Source of the DNA: Norana najaformis
Lineage: Eukaryota > Annelida > Clitellata > Crassiclitellata > Hormogastridae
Reading direction: 5' to 3'
DNA length: 64,000 nt
Assembly (NCBI GenBank): GCA_964023275.1
Contig: OZ029918.1
Coordinates: forward strand, 29,938,149 to 30,002,148
Shown here: one piece after another, positions 36,501 through 49,500 of the stretch
Numbering within the stretch: the first letter of the stretch is position 1
Layout: each line of letters begins with the position of its first letter
Notes under the pieces: model-generated
Seen by the model: only the letters and a program-made list of their open reading frames with translations
Databases searched by the model: none
Told to the model about the DNA's origin: nothing
Program-made: the position numbers and the translations under genes

Positions 36501-39500
36501 TTCTGAGCCATACTCCAAAGACAAGAATATGTCAGCATATACATTTTATGTTTTTTTGGGGGGTTTGTTAATCCTTTAAATATTTGAAATTAAGCAGAAT
36601 TTGAGGACCGTTTTGCTGTTTGTTAATGTCATAATACTAGTTATCTTTAAAAAGTTCTGTTGTAGTTTGGTGAAGCTATTTATTAAACGTTTATCATTTA
36701 TATTGATTCTCATTATGCTTATATTTTGTTCTTAATTTACAATGATTTCATTTATGGTAATTAACATAATTTTTGAATATAAGTGTAAGATAACCTAATT
36801 GTGTCACGAACAGATTTTCTTTGCAGTTTGATATCATACAGATTCTTTTCAGCTATTTACTTTTTAAGTCATCTGCCTCACTTGATGTCTGATTTCTGTT
36901 TACTTTTTAAGTCATCTGCCTCACTTGATGTCTGATTGCTTTATGTGTATATATTTTGCATCATTTTTCAGTATTCGTGTTCAATGGGTTGCCATTTATT
37001 GGATTTGGGATACTTGACAATGGAATAATGATAGTTGCTGTAAGTGTTCGTTGTGACATAAAACAGTAGCTATTTAACTCTTGCCTCTCACTGCATTAGA
37101 CCTTGCAACAACCAGTCTGTTGTTTTGTCAGAAATCAGTATAATAATATGGATTAGATAAGGTAATGTAAATTATTCACTACAACCGGTCAATTGTTTGA
37201 TCTGCTATCTGGGTGTCAGATAAAGTCAGGCAAATTTATTACGTGCCTTACTGGTCCTGACTATTATGTTTCTGAGGTTGATAGATTATTTGGTTGAAGC
37301 ACAGATATGACTGCAACTATGCAGTAATTAAACTACCTTTTTATGCATGCATATGTGTGTATGATTGTATGTATGCAGATGTTTAGTTATGAAGATGTTT
37401 AGTTATGAAGTTCATCAAAAACTTTAATTTTAACTGAATTTTATATCTAATCGCATCTAATGACTTCTGTGTTGCCATTGTCGTAATTTAGTGAAACCGT
37501 ATTAAAAACTGCCATAATCTGCTGAAAAAGCCTTGTTGAAAACTGATAGGTCAGTCTGTAGTGGGTAGGCTAGTTGAAACTGTTGAGTAGCACCATTTTA
37601 TTGAGCACCAAATTCCTTTGCAAATGTGTAGCATACATGTGTATAACTGTGCAAATGATGCAAATCTCAAAAGGGACGGATTGTTCTGCTAATTGGGACA
37701 CAACGTTTCATTGCATAATTTGGTTATTGATCTGAATAAATCTGGCTGAGAGAATTCTTAATTAATAAGCTTGGCCTTGTGAATTGATGTTTGAATACAG
37801 GGTGAATATATCGATGTCACGATTGGAGCCGCTTTAGGAATTTCAACAATGGCAGGTTGATTCAAGTCCTTTGTATTTTGTTTCTTTGGTTTTATGTATT
37901 TTTGCAGTGTTGCCACATTTTTGTAAGTTAGTTGCTTAGTTATTTAGACACTTAATAATGTGTCTTTTAAGTACATCACAAAGCACTGCCTGTGCAAGCC
38001 TTTAGATCATTAAGAACAAAAAGTTTATCAGCAAGCGAACAGTGCTCAGATAACTAGAAGAGTTACCACTGGCAGGCTTCCACACACATGGATTCCCATC
38101 CAAAGTTGACGTCGTAGACCATGCTCAGAGTTCCTGGACCATGCTGATGATGAGGAAAGACGATGGCTGATGGAGTCTCAGTATACAGTTACCTTCAGCA
38201 TTCCCTTGTAGATGGGAGAAGGTAGATTTTTCTTCCCTAATAAACAAATTTGAAAATAAAAATTAAATAAATAAATACCAAATAAATAAATACCAAATAA
38301 ATAAATTTATATAAATAAATAAATTTATATTTATAAATTTTAAATAAATTTAAATAAATAAATTTGAATAAATTTAAATTTTATCTGTTAGTCTTTTGGA
38401 ATCGTATTATTCAGAGACCTTGTAAGGAAATAACTTCTAATTGGTCAGTGATTTAAGATGTCCTGATTATTCATCGGTCCTGAACTTCCGCAGTGCAGCA
38501 TGAAAGTTTTACATTGGTCAGTCCCTTGTGAAATTGGTTGCCTAAGAACTTCAGCTTCTGCTTTCTTTGCATCTGTTTGATTTGGTTTTGTGTTGCCTGA
38601 GGTGTTTCCCTGGAGGAGGTTGTGTCTATTTTTTTGGAGGGCTCAAGATTAAGACTGGATTCAACAGTATACATTGCATGAGTGAATAGGCTATTAGATT
38701 AGATCAGATCAAATTGTTGTCTTTATTTATTTATTTATGTATTTATTTATTTGTTGCATTTATTATGTGCTGAAGGTAAGTAAATCTAAAATCTGAGGTG
38801 CAAGACAAGTTTATGCGAACAACTTGTCCCAGGTCGTTACTGGGAGTCCATAATCATAGGATTACAGTCTCTTCCCTTATCTAATCCATGTTATTATACT
38901 GATTTCTACTGTATAGAGCACAATGCCACACAGTCTGATCTCAGCTGAAAACTTAACCTGCTTTGACATGCTTATCCTGCTTATCTTATCTTCTCTTATC
39001 TGATGACTTCTACAGCACCATTATTACAATGCGTAAAGCATCAGCTGATGGTCAGTTCAAGTGAAACCAACGTAAAAAGCCTTAGGCTGACTCTGTCTGT
39101 CTTACCTTCTGGAACTGAAGATATTGTGGATGAGCCTTGATTGTTGTATTTAGTATTTGTAACAGTGCTACAGAAGTTGCAAAATTAAATTAAATTAACA
39201 GTTTCTTCATTGAAAATGTGTTTGTGTTTACAGCTGCTGCTTTGGGTAACCTCATCTCTGATGTGGCTGGAGTTGGGTGAGTCAGGCCACTAAACGATTT
39301 TCATTATTTATTCCTAGTACCAGATAATTGTTTTACTTAGACATGTTGCTCTTACTATTTTTATTATTGTTATTATTATCCTTATTTAAATTAGTTCTAT
39401 AAACTTAAAAGAACTTGTGGAAATTTAGCAATGACAGAGATTGGTTGTACTGTGACGTACGTTGGTTATTTTATTGTTTTTACTTCGGTTTTTTAACCCA

Positions 39501-41251
39501 AGGGAGAAAAGACGATTTTTAAAAATCTTTCAGGAAATGGTGATTTGTGCTGGCATCTGGTCTCATAAAGTTACTTTAGGAAACATTTTATTATTATTAT
39601 TAAATTATTATTATTCCTTTTATTATTCCTGTTATTGACCTTTTTTATCTTTTAACCAGAGTTATTGTAGTTTTGGTTATAAGTGTTTTGGTTATTGCTT
39701 GTTTAGTTTCTTATTTTTCATTAGCTGCCCTTGCTTTATATTCTGATTTACTGACTGAACATGCAATAAATGTTTTAAATGGAAGTAATGATAAAATGCT
39801 AAATTCTTGGTAAATTTTGTCGTTTTCCTGTGCTGCAGGTCTGCTGGTTTCATAGAAAGTCTTTTTAGTAAGATTGGGTTTCGAACGCCAGACATAACTC
39901 CTGAACAATCAGATCTGAGGGTCGTCCGGTGGGCAACTGCTTTCGTTAGTATTCTCTTGCCTTTCTTGGAGTTTATGAAATATGCACTACATTACGAATT
40001 AGATTATGAATGGGTCTTCTGTTCAGTTCTTGTGTTATATTGTTACAGAACATATCGATAACACCTCTCGAAACACCTCTGAGGGGTTACATACATATGT
40101 ACCGTCTCGGCTGGTCTAATCTAGTGATCTGTGTAGCGCCATTATTATAATGCACAAGGCATTAATGATTGATCACTGTAGGTTAAGCCATTGTCAGAAA
40201 TGACAATCTGTTGAAGTCAGGATGAAACTCAGTGGGTCAGAGAAACCAGAAGTAGTCAGGCTATGATGGATATGCAAGTCGAAACAGGTGAGCCTTAAGT
40301 TTAGACCTGAATGACATTAAAGAGCTAATGGAACACACAGAAATCGGCGGTGAAAGCTTCAAGCCGTCCACAGGGAATGCCAGGGAGCCCAACACCGTTC
40401 TTGTGCAAGGTATAACAAGAGTCAACGTGTACGTCATTATCAGTGAGATGGAAACGGTGTGTCTTTAAAGCTTGTGGGAATTTGAAATACCAGTAATGTG
40501 GTAAGTCGAGATGGGTTTTTGGATTGCTTAGTTGCTAACTGCTTACATGTTAGTTTTCTCTGCTGCACATAAGATGAAATGTGAAACGATAGTCATTGTG
40601 GGGCTTTGTATCCCATAAGCAAGGTTTTTGCACTGTTGAGCTGTAATCCAACTTCATTTGATTAATAATAATAATAATAATAATAATTACAATAACAATA
40701 ACTAACAATAACAACAACAACAATAATAATAATAATTTACATTTAGTCAAATGAAGTTGGATTACTGTTGTCTTGTTTGTGCTTCAGCCCTTAAAATTTA
40801 AGGTGAAGTTAAGCTCCTATATTCCGTAGTCAAATGTAGGGGAAGCATTCATTTCTGACTCTGTGGCCCTAGAGCTGGCAATGGATGAATCCCAAGGTCC
40901 TGAACATGGAACCGGCACATTGCAAGACATGCTATTTACGTCACGGCCTATGCTGGTACCAAATTCTGCTTGATGACAGAAACACGTTTGCATAAACAAC
41001 TTGCCTGGGGTCATGACATGCAGGCCGCTCAGTAGGCTTGAGCCTGCAGCTGTTAGATCAAAGACCAAGTGCACTTCTGATCGGCCACCATGTCTTGCCT
41101 TAAGATGGAGCTTCATTCCTTATTTTAGGGTCGTGCTATTGGCATATCACTGGGATGCCTTATTGGAATGCTTCCACTTCTATTCTTCAAGAAAAAGGAA
41201 ACATCTGAGAACGAGTCAAGTCCTGAGTCTGGGTCACCTGCATCTGGCTGA
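33564..41251 (+). CDS. TMEM65: TMEM65 mitochondrial inner-membrane protein
   Basis: Seven exons: 33564-33888, 36224-36274, 36972-37039, 37801-37855, 39234-39276, 39839-39944, 41129-41251. Phases match throughout and total 256 codons plus stop (human protein about 240). The N-terminus (MLTKCFQWLPARFQ..., basic with few acids) fits a mitochondrial presequence. Family core: FNGLPFIGFGILDNGIMIVA, then GISTMA, AALGNLISDVAG, the loop with TPDITPEQSD, and the last membrane segment GRAIGISLGCLIGMLPLLFF followed by a KKK-acidic tail. Three hydrophobic segments fit the known three-pass topology. Exon 6 uses a weaker TTC|GTTAGT donor, required by frame and homology. TMEM65 is linked to mitochondrial calcium efflux and cristae function in vertebrates. 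In-frame ATGs at 33504 and 33555, inside the transposon end, could extend the N-terminus by 20 or 3 residues. Confidence 0.93.
33889..36223 (+). other. TMEM65 intron 1
   Basis: No coding exon is visible. It holds a plus-strand 3' half of SINE family 2 (about 35475-35600: GAGACGTTTACTATGTAGG, GACTGATGCTTAGTCATTAG) and otherwise unremarkable AT-rich DNA. The intron starts GTAATAAG and ends TTTTTCCAG. Confidence 0.75.
35475..35600 (+). mobile_element. SINE family 2, 3' half
   Basis: Matches the minus strand of 30025-30210 from the CTGAGACGTTTACT block to the CATTAG..GTGGCGCTTGACAAATGCAG tail. The tRNA head is missing or unrecognisable. Confidence 0.6.
36856..36942. repeat. 43-bp tandem duplication in TMEM65 intron 2
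   Basis: TACTTTTTAAGTCATCTGCC followed by TCACTTGATGTCTGATT occurs twice, 43 bp apart (starting at 36858 and 36901), with no visible difference over the shared core. It ends about 30 bp before exon 3, near the branch-point region. Confidence 0.85.
38265..38380. repeat. AAATAAATA-rich simple repeat
   Basis: Interrupted AAAT/AAATAAATACC repeats in TMEM65 intron 4. Nearby, 38690-38890 has a TTAGATTAGATCAGATC LINE-tail-like run, a (TTTA)n stretch and a diverged piece of SINE family 4 (CAACTTGTCCCAGGTCGTTA). Confidence 0.75.
39000..39185 (-). mobile_element. LINE 3' tail fragment
   Basis: ACTTCTACAGCACCATTATT, AATGCGTAAAGCATCAGCTGATGG is the reverse of the CR1-like 3' end seen at 52280 and 40120 (CAGTGATGC...TGGCGCTACAGAAGTC). 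Short and old; it lies in TMEM65 intron 4. Confidence 0.5.
40090..40500 (-). mobile_element. CR1-like LINE 3' fragment in TMEM65 intron 6
   Basis: On the minus strand it encodes SSLMSFRSKLKAHLFRLAYP then a stop, preceded by a diverged WNSLP-type region. The 3' UTR ends near TGGCGCTACACAGATCACT. A close relative is at 52280-52720. Confidence 0.72.
40665..40742. repeat. (AAT)n/(AAC)n microsatellite
   Basis: Runs of ATA, ACAATA and ACA triplets within TMEM65 intron 6. Confidence 0.9.
40826..41045 (-). mobile_element. SINE-like repeat, family 4
   Basis: Shares TGTAGGGGAAGCA, GATGAATCCCAAGGTCCTG and AACAACTTGCCTGGGGT with 55315-55580. In the longer copy a tRNA-like head follows on the minus strand. 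It ends about 85 bp before TMEM65 exon 7. Confidence 0.65.
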
Positions 41252-41608
41252 CGCCTCGTTCTTTTAATCCACAGAACCCTTCCCACTGCTCAGCTTCGCA
41301 TCAAACTACCTATCGCCACAGCTTAACACCAGTCACCAAAGAGGATTTGAACCACCTGTTAAAAGAGTTAAAGGCAACTGCAGATTGGTACGTTTTGATG
41401 ATCTGACCATGTTTAGAGATTTCCTAATCAAGCTGTGCCATGACATCTTCAGAATCTGTTGAAATTTAAACTAGTTTCTTCTGTCAAGCAACTTTTTATC
41501 TACACAGCCAGTGTTTAGATTAGATAATGATATAGTAATTGGAATTTTTTGTAGCACCAGTTTAGGCATACGTTATGGTATTCTGCCCCTGAAAAACTGA
41601 ACTGATTT

Positions 41609-41639
<31 letters not shown>

Positions 41640-41640
41640 T
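41252..41640 (+). other. Probable TMEM65 3' UTR start
   Basis: Unique sequence directly after the TMEM65 stop, with no ORF and no clear repeat until the TACA run at about 41620. The first plain AATAAA hexamer I see downstream is near 43124 (AAGAAATAAAAGC), so the 3' UTR could be long. The end is undetermined. Confidence 0.4.
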
Positions 41641-41649
41641 TACATATGT

Positions 41650-42039
41650 ACATGCTTACATACCCATACTAAATGTGTACACATACATACATCTTACATA
41701 TACACATGTGCTTCTGCACAAACAAATGATGCATCACACTAACTTGCCATATATATGAAACTTAGGTTTTGGCATAACTTGCCCCACTGAGCGTTTTTAA
41801 ATGATGGACCATCACCATATTGTCCAGTGAGTCCATTTAATTTTACATGCTTACATACCCATACTAAATGTGTACACATACATACATCTTACATATACAC
41901 ATGTGCTTCTGCACAAACAAATGATGCATCACACTAACTTGCCATATATATGAAACTTAGGTTTTGGCATAACTTGCCCCACTGAGCATTTTTAAATGAT
42001 GGACCATCACCATATTGTCCAGTGAGTCCATTTAATTTT
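41650..42039. repeat. 195-bp near-perfect tandem duplication
   Basis: 41650-41844 and 41845-42039 are copies; I find one difference (G at 41793, A at 41988). The unit contains the older interspersed repeat also found at 17350-17455, so a recent local duplication acted on an old element. Sequence 42040-42110 continues that repeat. Confidence 0.92.
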
Positions 42040-42110
42040 CACATTCATATGTGGAATAATTTGTCTAACCAATCAATCACAGTTCAAAGGAACAGTTTCT
42101 GAGAGACTGT

Positions 42111-44790
42111 TTGATAAAAGTGTTCAGTCTCTTGTTTCGAAGCACCTTGTCACTACACGTTTTTCTAAAATTGGCAGGGCATAGTACTTTTTGCTAGACA
42201 ACTCATTTCTTGTATGTTATTTTGTTTTATTCTGAAAATGAATGCACTATGCACTGATGTTGGCTAAAAAAAACTTGAATTAGTTTTAAATATCTTATTT
42301 GGTTTTTTGGCAAGTAGTTAATGGAACCTTTGTGGGCCTACAGTTCCTTGCTCAGTCAGTGGACGTATGGCGTGTTAACAAATGTGTTACTTACTTAGTA
42401 GCCTTTTAGCGCTTGAGGAGCCCATTTGTTCTTCTGGCTGGACCTTCTTGAATTCCCTTAGTGCTGAAACTGACTACACATTGCTTGTGCAGACTCAGTG
42501 GAGAAAGCCACTTTCAGTTAAAGCTTTTCTTTGGTGCTGGGAGACTTTATGTTTCTTGCAGGTAGTTTTGAACCTGGGGCGTACTTGCTGTGCGCTTTTT
42601 TGTTGTCTTTGTCTAAATCCACCCTTGCATTCGTTGACGTCTTAGCAAATGAGTAGTCGGAGGCTCAGAGATTATTTGAGGCAACATTTCTGGTGCATCA
42701 TTTGTTTTAATAACCATGTCAGTTTTTCCAGATGAGTTTGTTACTTTTTATTCTGTTGGGTCTACCGTAAACAGTTTTATGTTTTGATGGTGTTAGGCTG
42801 TTGATGTTTAAAGTTTTGAGTGGTTACTAGTTTATTATTGCTAGTATTAGTATTATTGTTAGTTCTATTGTTATCATTATAATTATTATAATTTCTATAT
42901 CATCTTTTTATTGGTGTAACATCTTAGTTTTGTCTGTGAAACTAGATCAGAAGAGTAAGACGTACTGGCAGTTCCTCCGTATGGTACAGTTTAAGAATGT
43001 ATGAATGATGGCTGACATATCCAGCAGTGCTTATGGTAACCAGTGTAATGAATTGCTGTCACAAAATTGAAGTAAATTGCTGAATTGTTCTTTGACCAGA
43101 CTTGGTTTTGCCTCATATGAAGAAATAAAAGCAGATGGAAGTATGGTTTCAGAATTGTGATGGAAATACTCTTGTGCCTTTCATGCGTTCATTTGTTTAT
43201 TTGCCAAATCGCAATGGCTGCTTCCTGCAGTTTTAATTCTGCTTGGTACAGTTGCATTTGAATTTCATAGGATATGTTACATGGATTTCTGAGAAGGATT
43301 TGGTTTGATTCTTTGTGAACTGATTGTAGAAATGAATGTCAAATTCTAAACAAATATTTTATGTCTTCAATTACTTGGGTTTCATCAGTCATTTAAATTT
43401 GATCCCGTTATTTGGGGATGAATGATGGAAACCTTGCTTATGGCTAATTGGTGGTTGAAATGAAAGTATTTTGCAATCTGTTGTTGTTTGTTGTCAAGAT
43501 ACACTGGTGGGAGACTAGCAAAATAGCTAGGTGGCCGCCTTGTTCACGTGATGTTGTGTTGTAAACGGTTTTGTGCTATTCGTTTTTGTGCATGTACGGG
43601 TATGTTTATAAGCATGTATGGGTATGCTTATAAGCATGTATGGGTATGCTTGTAAGCATGTATGGGTATGCTTATAAGCATGTATGCAGCTGAATGGTTT
43701 GGCGTTGGTGTGCGTTTTTGGTCCTTTCCTGTTGTAATCAAAATTTTGAGGTTTTACTTGTACAAGACTCGGGTTTAGCTTATTAGCGATGTTTCTGATG
43801 ACTATTTGTAAATGCATGAAACACTTTTTAGCCTGTCTTTGTGTCTGAATTTGTTAGAGTTTGGATTTCTCTGGAAATTTTCTATTTGAGGGATAGCACA
43901 GTTTTTGCTGCGTCCCTACTACTGTAAGCTGCTTTTAAAGTGTCTGTCTATATTTGCAAATATTTACAGTGTATCTAAGGGGCTTGGAGAGAATTTGTTT
44001 TCCCAAATTTTCAGACCAATTAATCATTATGGGGTATCATGCTGCAATGAGTTAAAAATTTATTTATATTGAAAATTACTGATAATTTATTACAGTATCA
44101 TTGTACAGCTGTTTCCAGAATGTTAAGAATTGCTGTCAGTTATTTTTATCCCAACCTTTACCAACTGTACTTAGAAGTACCAGGAGGTACCTGATTTTAT
44201 TGCAACTTTTCATTTCGATTTGATTTGCTTTTTATGTTATCCTTTGTAGAATGGACTGTTAATTGTCAGTTTTATATTCTGGCTGCATGGTTGGATTTAC
44301 AGAAATACATGTGCATAGGGCCCCAGTGTTTGGGGCTCTAGCCCTGTACAAACAAATTAAATTAGGTTCATTATAAATGCTGGAAAGTGGGCAGTTTGGT
44401 TTGTGGAAAAAATATTCACTTGGGGTTCATGATTTTGAGTTCATAAGTTTGAGTCCAAATGACTGGAATTTTTCATTGAGCAGTGTGAAACTTTCCTTCG
44501 TTTGGTGTTAGAGAATTGTAAATTTTACTGTACAACTTTATTATTTGACTTGGTTTTTGAGAGGAAGTTTTCTTTACTCACTCGTGCAAAGCCTTGCTAT
44601 AAGGGAGAGCTTGGGAACAAAACCTGGAACTGTGTTGAAACAATGAACGATCTTTACACATATACAGTAGTTGTATACCATAATGTAAGATACCTGTATT
44701 TGAAGCCACAATATCAACACCAATAACGTTTTGTACGCTAAACTTAAGATTCACCGCTAATATACCTATGAGCATATGTTTATGTGGCGG
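42111..44790. other. Intergenic stretch downstream of TMEM65
   Basis: No exon set or conserved protein is visible in either direction; short ORFs here lack family features. It contains the 22-bp minisatellite at 43590-43686 and AT-rich triplet runs around 42835-42895. Part may be TMEM65 3' UTR. Confidence 0.5.
43590..43686. repeat. 22-bp minisatellite
   Basis: Unit GCATGTATGGGTATGCTTAT followed by AA, about 4.4 copies starting at 43590, 43612, 43634 and 43656, with a few substitutions. Confidence 0.93.
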
Positions 44791-44794
44791 CACA

Positions 44795-44950
44795 GTGGTC
44801 TAACGTGCATCGTGGTTATCTAATCGGTAGAGTGCTGGGTGTGTAAACTAACAATTGCGGGTTTGTGCCTACTGAGCAGACTCCGTCTGACAAGTTGTTT
44901 ACAACACTTAACTTGCATCTCGGCATCAAATTTACTTCTGTTGCATGCTT
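44795..44950 (+). mobile_element. tRNA-like SINE, family 4
   Basis: GGCACAGTGGTCTAACGTGC resembles a tRNA head with box A; GCGGGTTTGTGCC is a weak box B; then GACAAGTTGTTTACAACACT and an AATAAATGCAATGAATGAAT tail. It shares the CAAGTTGTT block with the minus-strand copies at 55315 and 62330. Confidence 0.55.
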
Positions 44951-46569
44951 AATAAATGCAATGAATGAATGAGTAAATACATGTTAATATATAGCAAGGT
45001 TTGTTTATTTTATTGTCAGATGTTCTGTTGACAGATGTAGTACTTGCTAGGGCAGTGAAAGATAGGTTGAAGAATTAGCAGATTTAAACTGTTTGTTTCT
45101 TCACTACCATCAGTAATTCTCCTGCACTAACGTACAAAGACAAAAGCATTCTGAATTTCCGCAGTTCTGTCTTTCTGTGTTTTTTAAACGAGTTACACAA
45201 CAACATTTCTGTTTTGTAACTGTTTTAGCAAGGAGCAAATTTAGAACCATTTCTGTGTTTTCGTTGTTTTAAAATTCTGAATGTTTATAATCTTTTTATC
45301 TGTCTGTTGCGATTACAAATGATACAATTGGGCACAAACGTTTCATTGATGTTTTGAATAAGAAAAAGTATCCAAATATTGTATGAACTTTTCTGTTTTG
45401 ATACAGGTTTCTTGTGGTTTAGATATTCAAACATTTTGGTCCTTAGTCTTGACCTTTTGTTAGTAATATATACCTTGTAACAGTAATCTTTTAAAAATAA
45501 GTCTAATCTTTTAATAGTAATAGTAACCTTTTAATAGAAATTCTGATCTTCTGATTGTAGTACTATTGACCTTTTAACAGTAATTGTAACTGCACATTTA
45601 TGGAGCTCCTCATTGGTAAATTCCACTTAAGCTCTCATTCCAAGCATGGCTATTGTGCCTATTCAAGACTCTACTCAGCGGTGTTACCCCTGGACATTGT
45701 TTTGTTATATACTCAATTTAGTTACGTGGCACTCCCTACCTGACACACAAAACCAAAATTTAACCAAATTGTTTTATTTACCAGATACATTTAGAATTAA
45801 ATACTCTGATTTTTGCAGCTTCTGTTATTAATTAATTATTAATTAGAAACTTCTGGACCACTGAGTTTGAAAAGTTGACTAGATATTAAAGCAGACACAG
45901 AAATCATTAGACAAATTAAAGACCTGGAGGAAAAAATAAGACATTTTAAAATGTTGACCAGATGTTACCTGTAACTGAATTTTAAATGTCGATGGTTGTA
46001 TTGAGTTTTTGGGATTCTGGATATAACTGGCCACAGATCATGAATAGAAACTGATAGCAGAAAATAGAATCATTGTTATACAGTTTGTAGTGTTGTTGTT
46101 TATAGAATAGCTTGTGGATTGTTGACTTTAGTGTTATTCATTAACAATTGCAGAATTATGTTGTGTATGTTTTATTGTCACTTTAGAAGCAATTTTTTAG
46201 ATCAAGAGCTTGTTGATGTAATGTTAGAGCTTTTACTTGATTTAGGTGTTGGTGTTGGCATTTTTAAACAGGTAATGGCATTTTAAAATAGGTTTGGTGG
46301 TTTTAATTAGTTGTTGGCATGTTTAAGTAGGTGTTTACATAATTTTGCAATTATCTTTCAGGATGGCCATACGTTTCATTCTGATTCTGATTATGTTTTG
46401 TGTTTTATTGTCTTTTGTCTAGTGTCTGTTTGTGATACACGTTGCAACTGTTACTGATGGTTGCTGAAAAGATATTTCCTAGTTACTGGTTGCTTCTCTG
46501 AGGGACAAAATTTGTGTCAGCTTCCATTCTTCCATAAGTGTTTGGTGTCGCTGTCTGTTGGTATCAATC

Positions 46570-46640
46570 ACATCGTAATTGTAATCCCGAGATTTCTACA
46601 GCGCCAACGAAAGCCACATCATGGAGACCGGCTTGTTCAC
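46570..46640 (-). mobile_element. LINE 3' tail with ATTACG-type end
   Basis: GTAATCCCGAGATTTCTACA, GCGCCAACGAAAGCC is the reverse of the 3' end at 18020-18064. Confidence 0.7.
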
Positions 46641-46795
46641 ACATGCCTCCATTTCTTTGACCATCCAGGTGTTATCCCTCCTACAGTACATGTGTAATCC
46701 GGATTATCACTGCACACTCCATACCTCCATTTCTTTGACCATCCAGGTGTTATCCATCCTACATGTGTAATCCTGATTATCGCTGCACACTTCAT
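46638..46795. repeat. Two-copy 75-bp tandem repeat
   Basis: CTCCATTTCTTTGACCATCC, AGGTGTTATCC.TCCTAC and TGTGTAATCC.GATTATC.CTGC occur twice in succession (starts about 46638 and 46714). Confidence 0.88.
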
Positions 46796-48969
46796 CATAT
46801 CCATCCACACCTCCATGCTGCATACTGCCCAAACAAAGTCATAAACATGTGGAAAAGAAACAATCTGACCTGGAGAAATCAAACAACTCAAGGGATCAAT
46901 GGACTACAGTGCAGAAATAACTGTTGAATTGTATTGTGCATTCACAGTAGATGGTTCCGCCATCTTGAATTCTGTACATCCTTATGTTCATGACCACCTT
47001 GCTGAGCGGATCATTCGTTGTAAGCTGAAAACAACCTCTTTCAGTTGTCCTGTGGTTTATAACATTTCCTGTTGCAATGCATCAAAGTGCACAGCTAAGC
47101 TGTTTATTGTCAAGTTTCAGTTGTATTGTGTATTGTGTAATTCTGTTAATTGTGTATTGTGCAATGTATTGTATTTTATTAAATAGTCCTATAGGGAAAA
47201 TAATTCACAGTTCAAAGGAGTAACCAGAGAAATTCAGTTGTATTTGTCAACACTTAAAATTATATTGTTTAGGCCTAATTAATTAGCAGGTGATGAAACT
47301 TTCAACTTTTTAACATGGTTTCCCTTCACATTTGTTAAATATTTGATGAAAATAACATTAAAAGATGGAAGAAAGTAACTTCTGTTGAGCAGTGAATATT
47401 GTTTGTTTGTCATGTATTGGATTGTTTGCTGTGCATCTTGTAAGACATTATTTTGTTTTTCAACGTATGTTTCAAATTAGTGAATGAACGTAGCACGATT
47501 TGCTTGGATCTATGATTAATCTTATTATTAATCTGCTTTGGCTGCACAACAGATTGAAAACCGTATTAATGTTAATACATCGCACATTTTGTTTTTGAAT
47601 TTAGGTTTGTTTTGGTAAAAACAAAACGTTCAAATGCTTTTAGAATGTGTTTGATTTTGCTTTCTGTTGTTGTCAGGGAGATGTTTTAGTACACTTAAAG
47701 TCTTGATCTGTACCATTTAGTCTGTAATCCAGTGATTGCAAGTTTGAGCCCAGGACCTTGGGATTCAATCAATGGTCACTTTAAGTGAAACCATAGTCAA
47801 AAATCATAATCGACTGGAGCACTGCAGTCAAATCTGACAGGTAAACGTAAGGTTAAGCTACTTTCTCCAGAGCTTTACAGCTGAACCTTTTCCATCAGAC
47901 TGAGCTCTGCATGATCTCTTGACTCAGAAAGAGATTACCAGATGTGGTGGTAGTCCTGCGTATGTTCTGTTGCTGCTACCAGTATCTCAATACAGTGCCT
48001 TTTATTGACCTCTCATATTTAGCTTAAAAGGCGAAACGTTAGCAATGGAGTAAACGGTGAATGCCATCTGGTGCTTTTGACGGCATTTTATTTTTTATTA
48101 ATGTAACTCTTAAGACTTTAATGCTTTGCATTGATGAACTGAAGTCACAATGCTTGAGGATTCAGTTCAGTTCAGCACTGTGCTGATGTCTGCCCTGGAG
48201 GAAATGTAAATAAACAGTCTATGCTCCTGGCATGCATGTACATGAACTGGCATTCCGTGTGAAATGATATAAAGCAGCTTTTTACTTTGATGCAGGATTG
48301 TGTAGGTCAGATGAGGTAATTGTTTAACGGTGTTTGCGAACCATGTTCATCATGACCTCCTCCTTGTTCCAAGTTGTAGCAGGGTGTGCTCAGGGTATAC
48401 TCGGCTCCCTCTAGGTGTACATCAACGAATACTCTGGCATATGTGTGTGTACATGCGTGCGTGCACTTTGAATGGGGTAAAGGGCATTGTTGCCAGGACT
48501 GCACTTACATGCAGAGGAGAAGGCAGAATGATGTGTGAAGTCATTTTATGTGTAGTTGATGCTTAACGACGCTGTGTCATAACGAAGATGATTAGCGTTG
48601 CCCTCCTCCTTTATCCTGGCTTGTGACAGAGTTAAGTCATTTTACATATTTGTTTGTTTATGTAGGATGAGATTTAGGGAAGGAGGTCTTTGCCCCAGTG
48701 ACAAACCATTGAGTCGCTTGTGTCTGTCTGTATCTTTTGTTCGTCCGGCCGTCCCACCGTCTGTCTTGCTGCCTCTCTCCGGGTCTTTATGATTGATCGT
48801 TTCATGGTAGGCTTTACGAGGGAGCCTGCAGAGTTAAGTCTGTTCACAAAGAGCTACATAGCTAATTAGAGGGGAGGCTATAGTAATTAACACAGCTTGG
48901 GAGCCGACTGAGTCATACCAAGCCATATAATGCAGTCAGACAATTATGTAAATGTACAAGTTTTTCTCT

Positions 48970-49195
48970 AGGGACCGGACTGTCTCGACCCTGCTCGTTT
49001 TTCAATGAATTAATCGGGCGAAGTCCTTCACCACTGCTGCCCGTGTGAACGTACACCACACCATTTAAGGTCCCCATGTACGGTGCTAGTCCGATATTTA
49101 ATTATCTCAATTGTCGATATGCGAACGGGTGTCCTTGTGCATAGAGGCATCGTGATGTACGCTTTAACCAATGTAGCTATCCAGGCCAGTAGCGA
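48970..49195 (-). mobile_element. tRNA-derived SINE, family 1 (diverged)
   Basis: Minus strand: TGGATAGCTACATTGGTTAA (box A), GCATATCGACAATT after a degenerate box B, then GGGGACCTTAAATGG and GAAGGACTTCGCCCG of the core. An internal insertion of about 15 bp separates core parts. Confidence 0.7.
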
Positions 49196-49459
49196 TTATT
49201 CATCCACTACTAGCGTTATTTTCAACCGAGGATAATAAATCGCGTTGATTGGCCTGGAGACGCCATGACAGACAATGTGTCGAGGACATAAAACTCATCT
49301 AGTCGACTTGAGTACATATTTCTATGGAGTACATGTACCGTGTACATTGGCATTCAGGCCCAGTCGTCATCCAGCGTGCAGGGTCTAAGAGATGACGGCC
49401 GGCAGAGCATTTATCTGGAGCAAAAATAATTCAAAACTAACCATTGCCTTAATCAAATC

Positions 49460-49500
49460 GTCTGTCTGTCTGTCCGTCCGTCTGTCTGTCTGTCTGTCGG
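49460..49500. repeat. (TCTG)n microsatellite
   Basis: TCTGTCTGTCTGTCCGTCCG-type run directly before the SINE at 49495. Confidence 0.85.

Larger units (their letters stand above)
44951..48960. other. Intergenic stretch with scattered repeats
   Basis: No gene recognised. It contains a minus-strand LINE tail at 46570-46640, an imperfect 75-bp tandem repeat at 46638-46795, a diverged LINE-like region at about 47700-48020 (AAGTGAAACCATAGTCAAAA pattern shared with 52340) and AT-rich unique DNA. Confidence 0.5.
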
